A DNA stretch of 64,000 nt from Coleophoma eucalyptorum (Eukaryota; Ascomycota; Leotiomycetes; Helotiales; Dermateaceae). The stretch covers positions 434,001-498,000 of the forward strand of contig JALRME010000024.1 in NCBI GenBank assembly GCA_026120035.1, written 5' to 3'. Numbering within the stretch: position 1 is the stretch's first letter; each line of letters opens with the position of its first letter. The notes below the pieces were generated by a model. It was not told the DNA's origin and did not search any database. It worked only from the letters and a program-made list of their open reading frames with translations. This document shows, one piece after another, positions 1-11,281 of this stretch. A program made the translations under genes and the position numbers.

Positions 1-876
1 TGCGTGACCAGCAAAAAGGTGGGGATGTGGAGGATAGCCATGCACGCCACACCTTGCCACTGTGAGAGGGTCGGATATTACCATAGCAATGCGATTCTAT
101 TTGGGCTGTTACGGTTGGTTCCTGGTCGGATTTGATACTATCTCAATGCGAAAATGACTGCTGACAGCACTGTGAAAAGTCCCTGATTTTATCTTGAGGT
201 CATAGATTGCAGGCATCCGTCAGTTCCATTGCTAGTTCTCGATGGTTTGCGCTAAGGGTATCAAGGTGCACCTGTCCAACGTTCAACTCTCGGTCTTCTC
301 AGCCCTGAAGCTTATTGCGTCTTGACTTGAATTTCTACAATGATATACTGCCATCTAAGATACGTTCTTTTAATAATCTAGACTTTGTATACTAAGTAAG
401 CCACACATATACATACTCACTTTAGCTACCAATTTACAGGTAAAGTAAGTTGTAAGAAAAGCTTCTTGGCGCTGCAGGCATAATAGCCAATCTCCAACCA
501 TCGTCCTTTTTATAGCCATGTTTCTATCAAATCTGAGCAAAGTTTTGGAGTGCAATAGATAAGGTACCTTGTGACCCGGGCGAATAGTATAGGCGCAATT
601 CCGTTGGGACTCAAACATCTCATCCATTAGTATGGAGTCACGCGTAGTATTGAAGTAAAAACTTACACAGAGTACAGGATCGTGAACAGGAGCACTACAG
701 TGTCAAAAACCATTCGCTGATACATAGTTAAATTCCCGTACCATATAATATCACGTGTTTACCATTATCGGCGAGGTCGGCAAGGTGATTGAATAACTTT
801 ATGCACAGTTTGTATCCCATTTTTTTATTCTGCCCCTCCATCAACACTACAAATCTACCCCTCAGAGACCGCCAGT
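1..876. other. left-edge intergenic stretch, promoter side of the GTPase gene
   Basis: No supported gene. Open frames here are short and unlike any family I know. The last 60 bases before the GTPase start are pyrimidine-rich, as in many filamentous-fungal leaders. A gene that starts or ends left of the window cannot be seen. Confidence 0.5.
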
Positions 877-2382
877 ATGCCACGCGACCCCTTGATTGGA
901 CTTGTAGGCAAGCCCTCGTCAGGCAAGAGTACAACATTAAACAGCTTGACAGATGCCTCCTCGAAGGTCGGTAAGTGACAGGCAATCTCTACACTTCCCA
1001 CTGCAGCGCTGAAAAAGACCAGGCAACTTTCCGTAGGCCTCCATGAACCCACTGAGCACTTGAGCTATACTGAGATCCTTATAGCTTCACAACGATCGAT
1101 CCGCAGCGTGCGATAGGCTATCTTCAGATTTCTTGCGCTTGCTCCCGATACAATCTCTCAGAAAGATGCAAACCCAACTATGGCGCGTGTATTGAAGGCC
1201 GCCGTTCTGTCCCCATTGAGCTCCTCGATGTGGCTGGTCTTGTTCCCGGTGCTCACGAGGGCAAGGGACTCGGTAATAAGTTCTTGGATGATTTGCGACA
1301 TGCCGACGCCTTGGTACATGTGGTTGATGTGAGCGGGACAACGGACGCCGAGGGAAAGGCTACAAGAGGATATGATCCGAGTCAAGACATAGTGTGGTTG
1401 AGGTCTGAGATTGTGCAATGGATTCGAGGAAACCTAATGCAGAAATGGGGCAGTATAAAGAGGAGGCATGTGGCCATTAAGGCTACGGCTGTGGAGACTC
1501 TGCAGGGTCAATTCTCCGGTTATGGAAGTACGGCGAGTGTTGTCGCAAGGACATTGGACAAACTCGCCCTGAAGGAACCTTTGGAGCATTGGAGTGATGA
1601 GACTATTGACAAGGTTGTCAATGCATTCACCGTATGGGCTCCTTCCCATGTCTTGAGAGCAACTCCTAACAACCAGGATAGGACGAGAAGTTCCCTACCG
1701 TCATCGCGCTGAACAAGATAGACCACGCAGATGCGGACAAGAATATCAGCAAGATTGCGAAGATGCAGGATCCTCAAAGCATAGTTTTATGCTCGGCTAT
1801 TTCAGAAGTATTTCTACGCAAACTTGCAAAGCAAGGGTTCATAAAATATACAGAGGGTAGTGAATTTGTGGATACGCGGGAAGATCTCATTGCCGACGGT
1901 GATCCTGAAGGTGGTGGGCTAAAAGAAATGGATGACAAGCTTAAGGGTAGGATTGAAAATCTGAAGGATATGGTCCTCTACCGATTTGGTTCGACTGGCG
2001 TTGTACAAGTTCTCTCGAGAGCTGCAGAACTGCTTGGTTTAGTTCCGGTCTTCCCAGTAAGGTTCCCTCCTTGCCAGAAGCCACGCCACATCTAACCTTG
2101 TGATTAGGTGCGAAGTATATCATCTTTCAATTCAGGTGCCTCGGGTTCAAATGCTGTTTTCAGAGACTGCGTTCTTGTCAAGAAAAATACCACAGTCGCA
2201 GAAGTTGCAAAAAAGGTCATGGGCGATGCTCCATTAGCATATGTCGAAGGAGCAGGAGGTGTCAGAGTAGCTGAGGATGATATAGTCTCGGTCGGAAAGA
2301 ATGATGTAAGTTCAAATCCGTTACGTGCCTGCATTATCACCTAACCATACTGCAGATTTTGTCCTTCCACTTCGGTCGTTGA
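877..2382 (+). CDS. YGR210C-type GTP-binding protein (OLA1/YchF relative)
   Basis: Six exons: 877-970, 1023-1032, 1085-1631, 1682-2056, 2108-2305, 2356-2382, giving 416 aa; yeast Ygr210c is about the same length. Visible GTPase motifs are the P-loop GKPSSGKST at residues 11-19, the switch-I stretch GNFPFTT at 32-38, DVAGL (G3) at 83-87 and NKID (G4) at 228-231. The C-terminal part looks like the YGR210-C/TGS region and ends DILSFHFGR. The P-loop has SSGKS, as in the Ygr210/archaeal branch, where OLA1 has NVGKS. The family is thought to be ribosome-linked, but the cellular job of this branch is poorly defined. Exon 2 is only 10 nt; without it the switch-I motif is lost and the frame breaks. 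The five introns are 50-52 nt. The gene is convergent with the next one, the stops lying about 175 nt apart. Confidence 0.9.
1023..1032 (+). other. 10-nt microexon of the YGR210C-type GTPase
   Basis: The bases gcaactttcc lie between CAG and GTAGGC. They complete a Gly codon begun by exon 1, supply Asn-Phe and begin a Pro codon finished by exon 3. The result is Gly-Asn-Phe-Pro-Phe-Thr-Thr, the conserved switch-I stretch. Both flanking introns (971-1022 and 1033-1084) are 52 nt and have CTGA-type branch sites. Confidence 0.85.
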
Positions 2383-2557
2383 TACCTTCAAAGGTATACA
2401 TTGCAGGCGTTCAATTGGCACGGCATAGCAGGTGGTGTTTTAAGATTTAGGGAGAAAAAGTCTGCTGGGCACGTTTTTACATTTGAGGTTTCGATAGATG
2501 AGAATCCCTTTGGATACAACAATAACGCCCATACACTCCGTCCATCACTCAATCCCT

Positions 2558-2975
2558 TCATTTTGATTTCTACGCAAGCAATCAGTACGCACACATCATA
2601 AAGGCCAAGTAATAATACACTTACACCACCTCTCTCGTCCTCCATACCCAATATAGGTCCTGGAGCATTGGGATGCTCACTCTTCGCCTTCTTTTTCGCC
2701 GACGTCCCTTTCTCGCTCGTCGCCGCACTATTATTTGAACCTCCAGCTCGCTCCTGCTTGCCCTCCTTCGAAGCATCATGCTGGACATTGTGCGAGTCAC
2801 CTTCGTTCGTAACATTCTGGGAGGGTCCGCTACCCTTCCATTTTGCAGCAGCGGAAGTGCTGGAGAGGGGTTGGGATTTTATCAAGTGAGGAACCTGAGA
2901 GGACGGCACGCGGTGGAATGCTCGTGCCATTAACGAAATTGAGGGGAGGAGTTTGGGTGTTGTTGATGATGCCAT
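2558..2975 (-). CDS. small conserved fungal protein, probably mitochondrial
   Basis: Two exons on the minus strand, 2975-2625 and 2569-2558, encode 120 aa. The 55-nt intron (2570-2624) starts GTAAGT and ends GCGTAG, with a TACTGAT branch site. The last exon is just Lys-Ser-Lys-stop. The N-terminus (MASSTTPKLLPSISLMARAF) is rich in Ser, Arg and hydrophobic residues without acids, as in a mitochondrial presequence. The middle is low complexity (Ser, Lys, Glu, Ala). The C-terminus, HPNAPGPILGMEDERGGKSK, resembles the short acidic-Arg-Gly tail of small fungal proteins of unknown function. I do not recognise a biochemical role. The last exon is inferred from splice signals only; reading on without splicing gives an unrelated tail. 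Confidence 0.65.
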
Positions 2976-4124
2976 TGTTGTGATAGGGTGACTTGCTCAG
3001 AGCTTTTAGCTAGGTCAATTGAAATTCCTATACTGCCGATGAATGAGAGAGGGAAAGAAAGAGAGGATGAAATACTTTAATTCTGCTCAACTAAAAGAGC
3101 TAAGATCAATGCGAAATGATAAAGATGCTTAGATGTGAACAGAAACAGCTTACCCCAGATGGCCTTTTTCTCCTATGCATCGTTACGTCACTCACATCTC
3201 GCACTAAGTGGTTGCAATGTCAACGAGAACATAGGAAGATGAGGTAGTTCGAGCGTCAAAGTTCAAGTACCAACCCTTTAAAAGAAACCTCTTAAGTAAA
3301 CACGCCTCATCCCAAACGCATCTCAAAACCTACCACCAAGCCATCGCGATGTAGGTATGATGCAATGGCAATAGCAATGTATATACATTAGATAGCAGAC
3401 GTTCGAGGCCCCCGACACAACCTCTGCTTTTCCGACAAAGCCTATCTCTTTGCCAGTTCTTATCTGTCCAGTAGCTGTATTGATTGAATTACAGGTAGAC
3501 AGGCCTATAGTTATAGCCACGGTAACTCCAGTCCCTGATGGGAATTTATTTAATCATCAGTGAGTGACTTAGCAGCTAGCTATGTAGGTACCACCGTATC
3601 ATACCTACGAAACCAGCGAGCTCGACATCATAGGCATGTCAACGTCCGAGAAATAGCCGAACACCCCCCCCCCCCCACCACGCTCCACTCCCCGTTTGTA
3701 GTCGATTATCCTTTCGAAAAGGCAAATCTTGGCGCTAGACATTGGGTATTCGAAGGAAGATTCAAAGAAAGATATAGAAGATTCTTGGCAGGATTACTTG
3801 CATACATATTTTTCATATCAGGGAACCCTTGCTTCCATTAGTATAAAAGAAAAAAAAAAATAAAAAACAGTTTGTTAGAAAAAGGTCCATTGACTTTCTC
3901 GGGTCCGAGAGCGTAGCAAAGCTGCAACGCATAGAACTTCCACCTTCAAGGACGTCCCCTCTGTTAAACAATCATCTATCGCACAACACACCCTGAGAAA
4001 GAAAACAACGACCCGGATTTCTCCGCCCCTTTCCCTGCGTTAAACATTCCAACCCTGCTGGGTAGCATAGAAACCTCCCCGCAGCGTAGCTCAGCGGCCA
4101 TTTATTAAAAAATTAAAAATAATA
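2976..4124. promoter_or_regulatory. divergent intergenic region between the small protein gene and the SET gene
   Basis: About 1.15 kb between two divergent starts, so it must hold both promoters. It contains a run of 13 C at 3664-3676 and an A-rich tract around 3847-3867. No gene is supported. Confidence 0.5.
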
Positions 4125-5867
4125 ATGCACCGCACCACACTCCCCATCACCGCCCTGCCTGCCTGGGCGAAGCTCAACGATGTCGATTTCTTGGACACGT
4201 GCGTCGCGGACTTGGGAAGCAGCAACCCAACCACAGCCAAGGGGTTTGGGATCACAACTTCCCGTAGCTTGAGCTCGAAGGATGTCTCAGATCTACCTAC
4301 GCTTCTTATCGTCCCTCGTGATCTGGTTCTAAGTGCGGAGACCATTGAAGAACATGCGAAAGCTGACCAGCATTTCAGGGAGGTTTTGGAGCGGGTTGGA
4401 GGGAGGGTAAGTTTTTGGGTTTGTTTTAGTTTTTGAAGCATTCAGTTCTTCAGCTTTGAGTCTTGATTGTTTCGATACGAGAGGTTTCAGTGACGTGAAT
4501 TAGAAGAGGGAAGAGGCTGATTTCGTTCTGAGATATAGGGACTCAAAGATCACGCGATGCTCTTCTTGCTAATGCAGATTACCATATCGAATGCGGAGCA
4601 CAAGCAGAATGTAGGTCTCTCAGGACCATGGGCAGAGTATGTCAAGTTATTACCTGCCAACATCCCTGTCCCCACAATGTGGAGTGAGGAGGAGAGGTAT
4701 ATGTTAAAGGGGACAAGTCTTGAGGTACGTGTTCAAGTAAACATTTATGCTTTTGGTTTTGGGTTCTGGTTTTGTGGTTGTTCTCAGCTGGTCGTCAATA
4801 ACCTGCTTCTAGGTGGCTGTCTCGGCAAAGATGGAAGCTTTGCAGAAGGAATTTGACAACCTTCGAGAAAAGACGGAGCAGACTGGTTGGTGTCAGAAGT
4901 GCTGGTGGGAGAATGGGACACTTCGTCTATCAGACTGGGTGCTTCTGGATGCCTGGTACAGATCGAGAAGTCTGGAGCTCCCTCATGCTGGTGAAGCGAT
5001 GGTTCCAGGTCTAGATATGGCCAACCACTCTTCTGCTTCGAATGCCTACTGGGAAGAAGTCGACAAAAATGTTGTGTTGCTGCTTAGGCCTGACCTGACG
5101 CTGGAAGCGGGTTCAGAGATTACAATCAGTTATGGCACTGAGAAGAGTGCTGCTGAGATGCTATTCAGTTATGGATTCATCGATGAGGCAACTACTGTGC
5201 ATAGCTTAGTCCTGCCAGTTCCTCCTTTTCCAGACGACCCGTTTGGGAAGGCCAAAGTAGCTGCTTTTGGGCAAGCACCTACAGTGTCTTTCTCTAGGAA
5301 AGATGAAAAAGTGGCGTGGAAATCTCCGTTCCTGTATCTGATGTGCCTTAATGAAGAAGACGGGCTGGATTTCAAGGTTCTACAAGAAACGGATGGGTCT
5401 CGGAGCGCTCTGAGAATATTCTGGCAAGAAAAGGACGTGACAGAGGAAGTCGACCGATTCGAAACGCTGACCGTAGATCACCCACTTAAGGCTATATTTC
5501 AGCTGCGCGTGGTGGCGCTATTGCAAGATCGAATCAGACAACAGTTGGAATGTCTTTATGACAACGAGCAAGCCGTTCAATCCATCGGAGCTCTGACTAG
5601 TCAAAGCCGTATGAATAATGTCCTCCTGCTAAGGCGCTCAGAAATGAATATTCTGGAGGAAGTATTTGAGGACTTGGACAACCAGGTATGTTTGAAAGAA
5701 TCTCCTAGGCGGATAAAGCTTGAAATGGCTTGCTGATGATCTCTGGGCAGAAAAATAGCCTACTTGAGGATGAGAGTGTGCTAAAGTATCTCGGATCGAT
5801 GGATGTTGAGGAGCAACCGCGGGAGGAGGCAGAAGCGACCAATGAGGATGAGGATGACTTTTCGTGA
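4125..5867 (+). CDS. SET-domain protein lysine methyltransferase (Rkm/Efm1/LSMT-like)
   Basis: Four exons, 4125-4406, 4539-4724, 4813-5685 and 5751-5867, give 485 aa. Features of the split-SET (LSMT/SETD6/Rkm) class are visible: GLDMANHSS at 222-230, holding the Asn-His pair for S-adenosylmethionine, and EITISYG at 258-264 with the catalytic-type Tyr263. A helical region after the SET core fits the Rubs_subst_bind part. The C-terminus is acidic (NEDEDDFS). Such enzymes methylate lysines on ribosomal proteins or elongation factors in the cytosol or nucleus. The substrate cannot be told from sequence; Efm1 or an Rkm enzyme is the best guess. Exon 2 starts GLKDHAMLFL, which continues the family alignment and fixes the first intron at 132 nt, long for this window. 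Confidence 0.85.
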
Positions 5868-7957
5868 AGCTCGATATCAAGAAATGGTGGGACACCCTAA
5901 GTCTGATCCGCACTAAAGGAGGCGCTGGGTACCTTGCTTCATTGTGAAGATGCATCCCAATGTTCAGTTGCCCCTAAATTGGGCGCTATACTCATACGTG
6001 GGACGCCTTTACAGGAACGCATTCCTGTTGTCCGAAATGCGGGCTGCAAATGGTATATGGAGCACCGTCTGTGAAGTGATTTCCAGGTAGTGAGGTCTGC
6101 TGAAGCAAAGGAAGGCTGACTTAAGGGACGGGTTATACTTTTTATCAATAGTATCAAGCAGCTGTCACCAAATGCAGTTCTCTCATCAAACTGTGGGGAA
6201 ATGAATTCATGTCGCGTGTCCATTGCCAAACAGGGTATCTGTGGTTCGACAAGTTCAGAAAGAGCCAATCTCAGATAGTGGTGAAGATTAGTGCAAGGCC
6301 ATGGCTAGATGCGTGTGAATGCGCAATGCGGGGAAAATGAGCTGATAACAACATTCGAGCTCCTTGCAACCACGAGGCCACGGCACAGAGATCGTGGGGG
6401 GAAGTTGGAGAAGCTCTTTACAGTGCCTAGATTCTAGGGAAAGCTGGAGATGTGGAGAGGAAGTTTAGGTTCACCCTAAACCTCTTTGCAGCGTACAATA
6501 GTAGATCGTGATGTATTTACCCAAGATGACTATTGCTTGAGCGTCTCTCACGGTTGGTCTGAGCGTGGTTACGGACAAGCGTGACGGAGGGTGACGCCGC
6601 AAATCAGGGTCCGGCGAACACTGTTTCTATGATATGAAGTGAAAGTGGAAGGTCGAAAACAGAGCAGTCAAAGTCTAGAATGTTGGTCATTGGCCATGGC
6701 CATTTGACATTTCCCATTGCCATGGCTCATCCATCCGATGCGATTGACGCCGGCCTATTGCGAGGAGCATCATGGCATCCTCTGCAACGAAACGTTTGCT
6801 TCGAGAAGAACACAGTGTTTCCATCGCGGACCCTGGCCACGACGTCTTAAACAGCACTTGTTCCACGGCCGAGTGGATGTTATGCGGTACGGAACATTTC
6901 GGACAGCGGGCCCTCGTCAACTCAATGCAGTCCGTTCCACTGGTGGCTCTTGGGTTGGACGATGGTGATTCGCTGAGAATATGGGATGAGAGGAACGAAG
7001 AAGGGTGTAAGTGTGTGGGATCTACTACGGTAGAAGCAGAAGAGGCGGCGTCAAAGCTGGGCAGGAGACCTATTCCCTTCCCAGCGTGCAGGATGGACGA
7101 AAGAGGCACCGGCGACGGATAGGCATACAGCAGGTACCTTTGGCCTGGGAGGGGGATGGCGGTGGTCTAATTCAAAGCGGACGAGTTGCAAAGTCGAGAT
7201 CTCTACGCGTGCACTACAATACGAGTAGACTATGAGCCTACGAGAGTACGAGATTACGATACAGTAGTGGCTCCTGCCTGCCCCGCGATTTGCCTTGCCC
7301 ACGTCCTACCGAAGGGGGGGCATGACCCTTGCGGACCTGGTGCATCCCTGCCAGGCCCAGCTTAGAGGCACCCGACTGCACCTCTAGTCACGTCTAGCCG
7401 TAGCCTCAAAGTCCCTGCGACAAGCCTCTGCTCAACCACTGGACCACTGCAACCACTGACCCAACGCTGTCTTTTGGGCGGGTCATCCCCCCCAGATTCG
7501 TTCTAACCAGCCTTGGTGCGGTGAGGCTTGTTTCTCCAGAGTTGCTCTGGCTGCTGGTGTGTGCTGGTGTGAATTTTCCTTCCCTTTTCTTCCCTTTGTC
7601 CTCCCCCGTCCCCGCTGTTCCGCCAGTTCCACTATTTCTCCTTCCTATCACAACCCCCGACCTACGACGCATTATCGCTCAACACATTACGCATCCACTC
7701 CTCTAGATCTCGACCTCTGCATTCTCCAGTCTTTGCAGGTCATCCACCTGGGCGCATGGTTGGAAATATCGGTCTTCTTGCGGTCGACAACAAACGTGCC
7801 TGATAATCCGAGAATCACAGAGTCGAGGGTGTGACTGACTGATCGACTGACCGCGTTCCCAGGCCCGCTGAGCGGAACATCGCGAGTGCCTGTCGGTCCG
7901 CCGTAAGCCCAACACGTTGGAGAGAACGAGAGAGACGAGGAAGAAGAGTTGCCCATC
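5868..7957. promoter_or_regulatory. intergenic region upstream of the FacB-like regulator
   Basis: About 2.1 kb. A minus-strand frame (7109-6687) and a plus-strand frame (6772-7122) overlap each other and match no family I know, so I do not call them. From about 7560 to 7730 the plus strand is strongly pyrimidine-rich (runs of CTTCCC and TTTCTTCC), typical of a long fungal leader or core promoter. That is expected for a regulatory gene. Confidence 0.5.
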
Positions 7958-10716
7958 ATGCCGGGAATTCTGCCTATGAAGGTGATCAAGGTCGGCCAGA
8001 ATGCTCAGAGCCGCATTGCGCAAGCCTGCGACAGATGTCGATCGAAGAAGATCCGCTGCGATGGTATCCGCCCGTGTTGTTCGCAGTGTGCCAGCGTCGG
8101 CTTCAACTGCCAGACATCGGACAAGCTCAGTCGCCGAGCTTTCCCCCGAGGGTACACCGAGTCGTTAGAAGAAAGAGTACGGACTTTGGAGGGGGAGATC
8201 AGAGAACTCAAAGATCTGCTAGAAGAGCGGGAAGAGAAGATTGACATGCTATCGAAAATGCATTCGAATCGACGACCGTCTCTGTCCTCGGCTGTAAGCT
8301 CACCCATGAGTATCGAGAGCAAGAAAGAGTCCACACCGCCACCAAAAGAAGATGTGTTTCGGGTTCAAGCATCCCCACAGTTACAGGGAGCAGAAAGTCG
8401 TGACCAGTATTTCATGGGCCCCTCGAGCGGAATGGCCTTTGTTGGTAAGTAGTATGCGAATAAGGCTTGTCGTCATGACTAACAATCTCAGATGCTCTCA
8501 AGCGTCGCATTCAAGAGAGTGGAAAGTCTCTAGCGGGTCTGAACATGTCAGCCTTTCTCAATGTTAAGGGCAATTGCGCAGTCGTAAGATCATCAAGTCC
8601 TCTTGGCTACAGCGCGCCGCCTCGAATCTTTTCCGACAGATGTGTCAACATATTCTTCCAGGAATGGGCACCACTCTTTCCTGTTCTTCACAAGCCCACG
8701 TTCTTGCGATTGTATGAAGAGTTCATCTCGGAACCCGAGCAGGTGACCAACCGCCACAAGCTTGCTCAGCTATATCTTGTCTTTGGAATTGCTGGCGTAT
8801 CCAGCGACATTCCTGACCGAGAACACATTGCATACTGCGAAGAGCAGTGGAAGACTTCTCTAGATGCTATATTGATGGACAATACGCTAGCTACGTTACA
8901 GTGCTTGATCCTTGCCTTGCTTTACTGTATTTCAAAGTCGGATTACAATCGCCTACAGCATTACAAAGGCATTGCGGTAGGACTTTCTCATAGGCTAGGA
9001 CTTCACCAGAACCAAAAGCGTTTCTCATTCGGCGCGTTGACCATGGAGACACGAAAGAAGGTCTTCTGGACGCTCTACACTGTTGACTGGTATGCATGAA
9101 CACTGATGCAATAACAATACATGACTGACAAGCTTAGTTTTTCGGCTGCCCTTCTTGGACTTCCAAAACTCCTCAAGGAGGAGGACATTCACGCAGAGTA
9201 TCCCTCCGACACTGACGATGAGTATGTTACAGAGAAAGGGTTTCAACCCACACTACCTGGAGAGTATACCAAAATCTCAAGCGCGCTGGCACTGTTCCGA
9301 GCGTCCCGAATTTTGTCCAAGGTTCTTGACCAGAACTATCCAGCTGCTACTTCCCATGAACTGTCCTTGCAGTCACTAAATGCCCTAGAGGCCGAACTGA
9401 ATGAGTGGTCGGAAAAGTTGCCCACTCATCTCAAACTTACTTTTGTACAAGACAAGCCGTCGACTGATATCACAGGCAGTCGCTCTGCCCTTCTGGTAAG
9501 CAAACCTCTCCGCAACTCAACAACTATTTTAACATAGCGATAGTCCCTTGCATTTTACTATATTCGCTCCCTCATCCATCGTCCTGCTGTCGGGTCAAGT
9601 CTTGGTGAAAAAGCTTCGCCATCCGTCATGTCTCTTGCCAAGTCCAGCAAACACATCATACAAATTGTACAACTACTTGAGGAGAGAAACATGTCCTTCT
9701 CATTCTGTCTTAATAAGAACGAAATGCTCTCCCTATGCGGCCTTAGTCTTCTTTATCAGTGTCTTGATCTTAAGCAAGACAGCAAACTTAGGCAAGACAG
9801 CGAACGTCAAGTGGAAGTCGTTATCAAATATCTCGAGAAAGGCAAGGCTCCCGGATGCATCGACTTCAAAAAATTGACTGGCGCCATGTTGAGCAAGAGT
9901 ACGGTACAACTTGATGCAAAAATGCCTGCAGCCATTAGCGCCAAGCCGACACCGTCTCCTTCAATGCCAAAGAAGAACATTCAACCAGGTATTTCTAGGC
10001 ATTACAGCGCAAGCATGAGCGAGCAAGATCTTCTTGCCCAGCAAGAAAAGCTACGTCGAGCCAATTTGCCAAACCTTGCCAAGAACAACGATGCCATAGT
10101 TAGGCGCAGTTCTACGGAGTCAGCGCGTCCAGATCCCGCCAACCGTTCAGATGTACGCAGGCCTGCTCCACAACCATCACCTTCAGGCCGAGGGTCACAT
10201 CAAAAGCCAAACCCTAATCTGGACTATTTTCCTCTTGGCAGTACTCCAGCGGGCTCCCAAGTAAATTCGCCGCAATCTCGACCGCATACTATTAGTACTC
10301 CTTCAGGTCCTCAGCCATTACAAGCATATCAAAATGCGCAGAGCTATGAAAACCCTAAGTCTTCAACTATTAGTGCAAGTGAATGGGAGGCCCTTCTTGG
10401 GTCACTGGATGGGGGACAGACAAACATGTACGATGCAATATATGGTGGACCTGCTATTTCACTTCATTCTGAGCCATCAAGAACCACTCCTTCAACTTAC
10501 GCATCATCTTGCTTCGACGAGTGGTCACCAGAGTCCTGGGACATGACTTCCTTGTCAATGAATGATTTCTCTTCACACCAAGCACAGAGCGTTTTGAGCT
10601 TTAGTGAGGAGAGTCTAAGTTCGGAAGATCTCTCAGCCAACGAGATGAGTAGTCGGGGCCTCGAGTGTAGTGATCAGTATCTACTGGAAGGATTGGATGC
10701 AACTTTTGGGTTATGA
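7958..10716 (+). CDS. facB: Zn2Cys6 transcriptional activator, FacB/Cat8-like (acetate utilisation)
   Basis: Four exons, 7958-8444, 8492-9089, 9138-9495 and 9544-10716, give 871 aa, close to Aspergillus FacB. The zinc cluster has Cys at 24, 27, 34, 41, 44 and 51. It is followed by SDKLSRRAFPRGYTESLEER, a linker highly characteristic of FacB and yeast Cat8, then a coiled-coil dimerisation segment at about 70-105. A fungal-specific regulator domain follows in exons 2-4. The last about 270 residues are Ser/Pro/Gln-rich and acidic, as in activation domains. FacB activates acetyl-CoA synthetase, glyoxylate-cycle and gluconeogenic genes in the nucleus. The name rests on the zinc cluster and linker; a paralogue is possible. 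The ATG at 7958 is the first in frame after a pyrimidine-rich leader; Met7 is an alternative. Introns are 47-48 nt. Confidence 0.85.
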
Positions 10717-11281
10717 TTTGGCAAATTTCTGGCGTTTTTCGAGGTGGACTACATGTGCCACTGGTGTTAGTAGGGACTGTTGGCTTTTGGATACCTCGAC
10801 ATGAATTATGTCTATTACGGCCTGCCTGTTTTTTTTATGTTTGCTTTTCAGTGTTGTATAATGCTGCGTACATATATGCTTCAAAATCGAGGGTTTGTAC
10901 GATTGAGTTCCCGCGTTCCACATTTATTTCCCTGATAGTAGTTCAGTTCTATAAAAGACGGATAAATGTGAAGATGCATATTTCTTTTTGACTTCGGCTA
11001 TGATCCTGGGCTCAGTGGTGCAGAATGAATGGATTTTGTGAATGCTTTGAAAATGTCTTCTGTGATTGGCCAAGCGTGCCTCGGCATTTTGACTCGGAAC
11101 TTACCCCAGCTTTGTTGATTACAACTAAAACATGGGGAATGCTAACGACTCTAGATTTGCTTTTATACAACTAACGTCTTGTGCTACTATTGTATCCCCC
11201 AAAATTAAGACTGAACTGAGTCTGACATATCCATTGCCCAAGTCTTTCGCTCTAATCTCTACCGGGTAGTCAACTACCGCA
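10717..11281. promoter_or_regulatory. tandem intergenic spacer, facB-like 3' side and acyl-CoA dehydrogenase promoter
   Basis: 565 bases between genes in the same direction. The first half is T-rich and reads like a 3' untranslated region. No ORF or clear element is seen. Confidence 0.45.

Noticed and set aside
6687..7122. Overlapping frames of 140 (minus) and 116 (plus) codons upstream of facB
   Set aside because: No family resemblance; they occupy what looks like the facB promoter.
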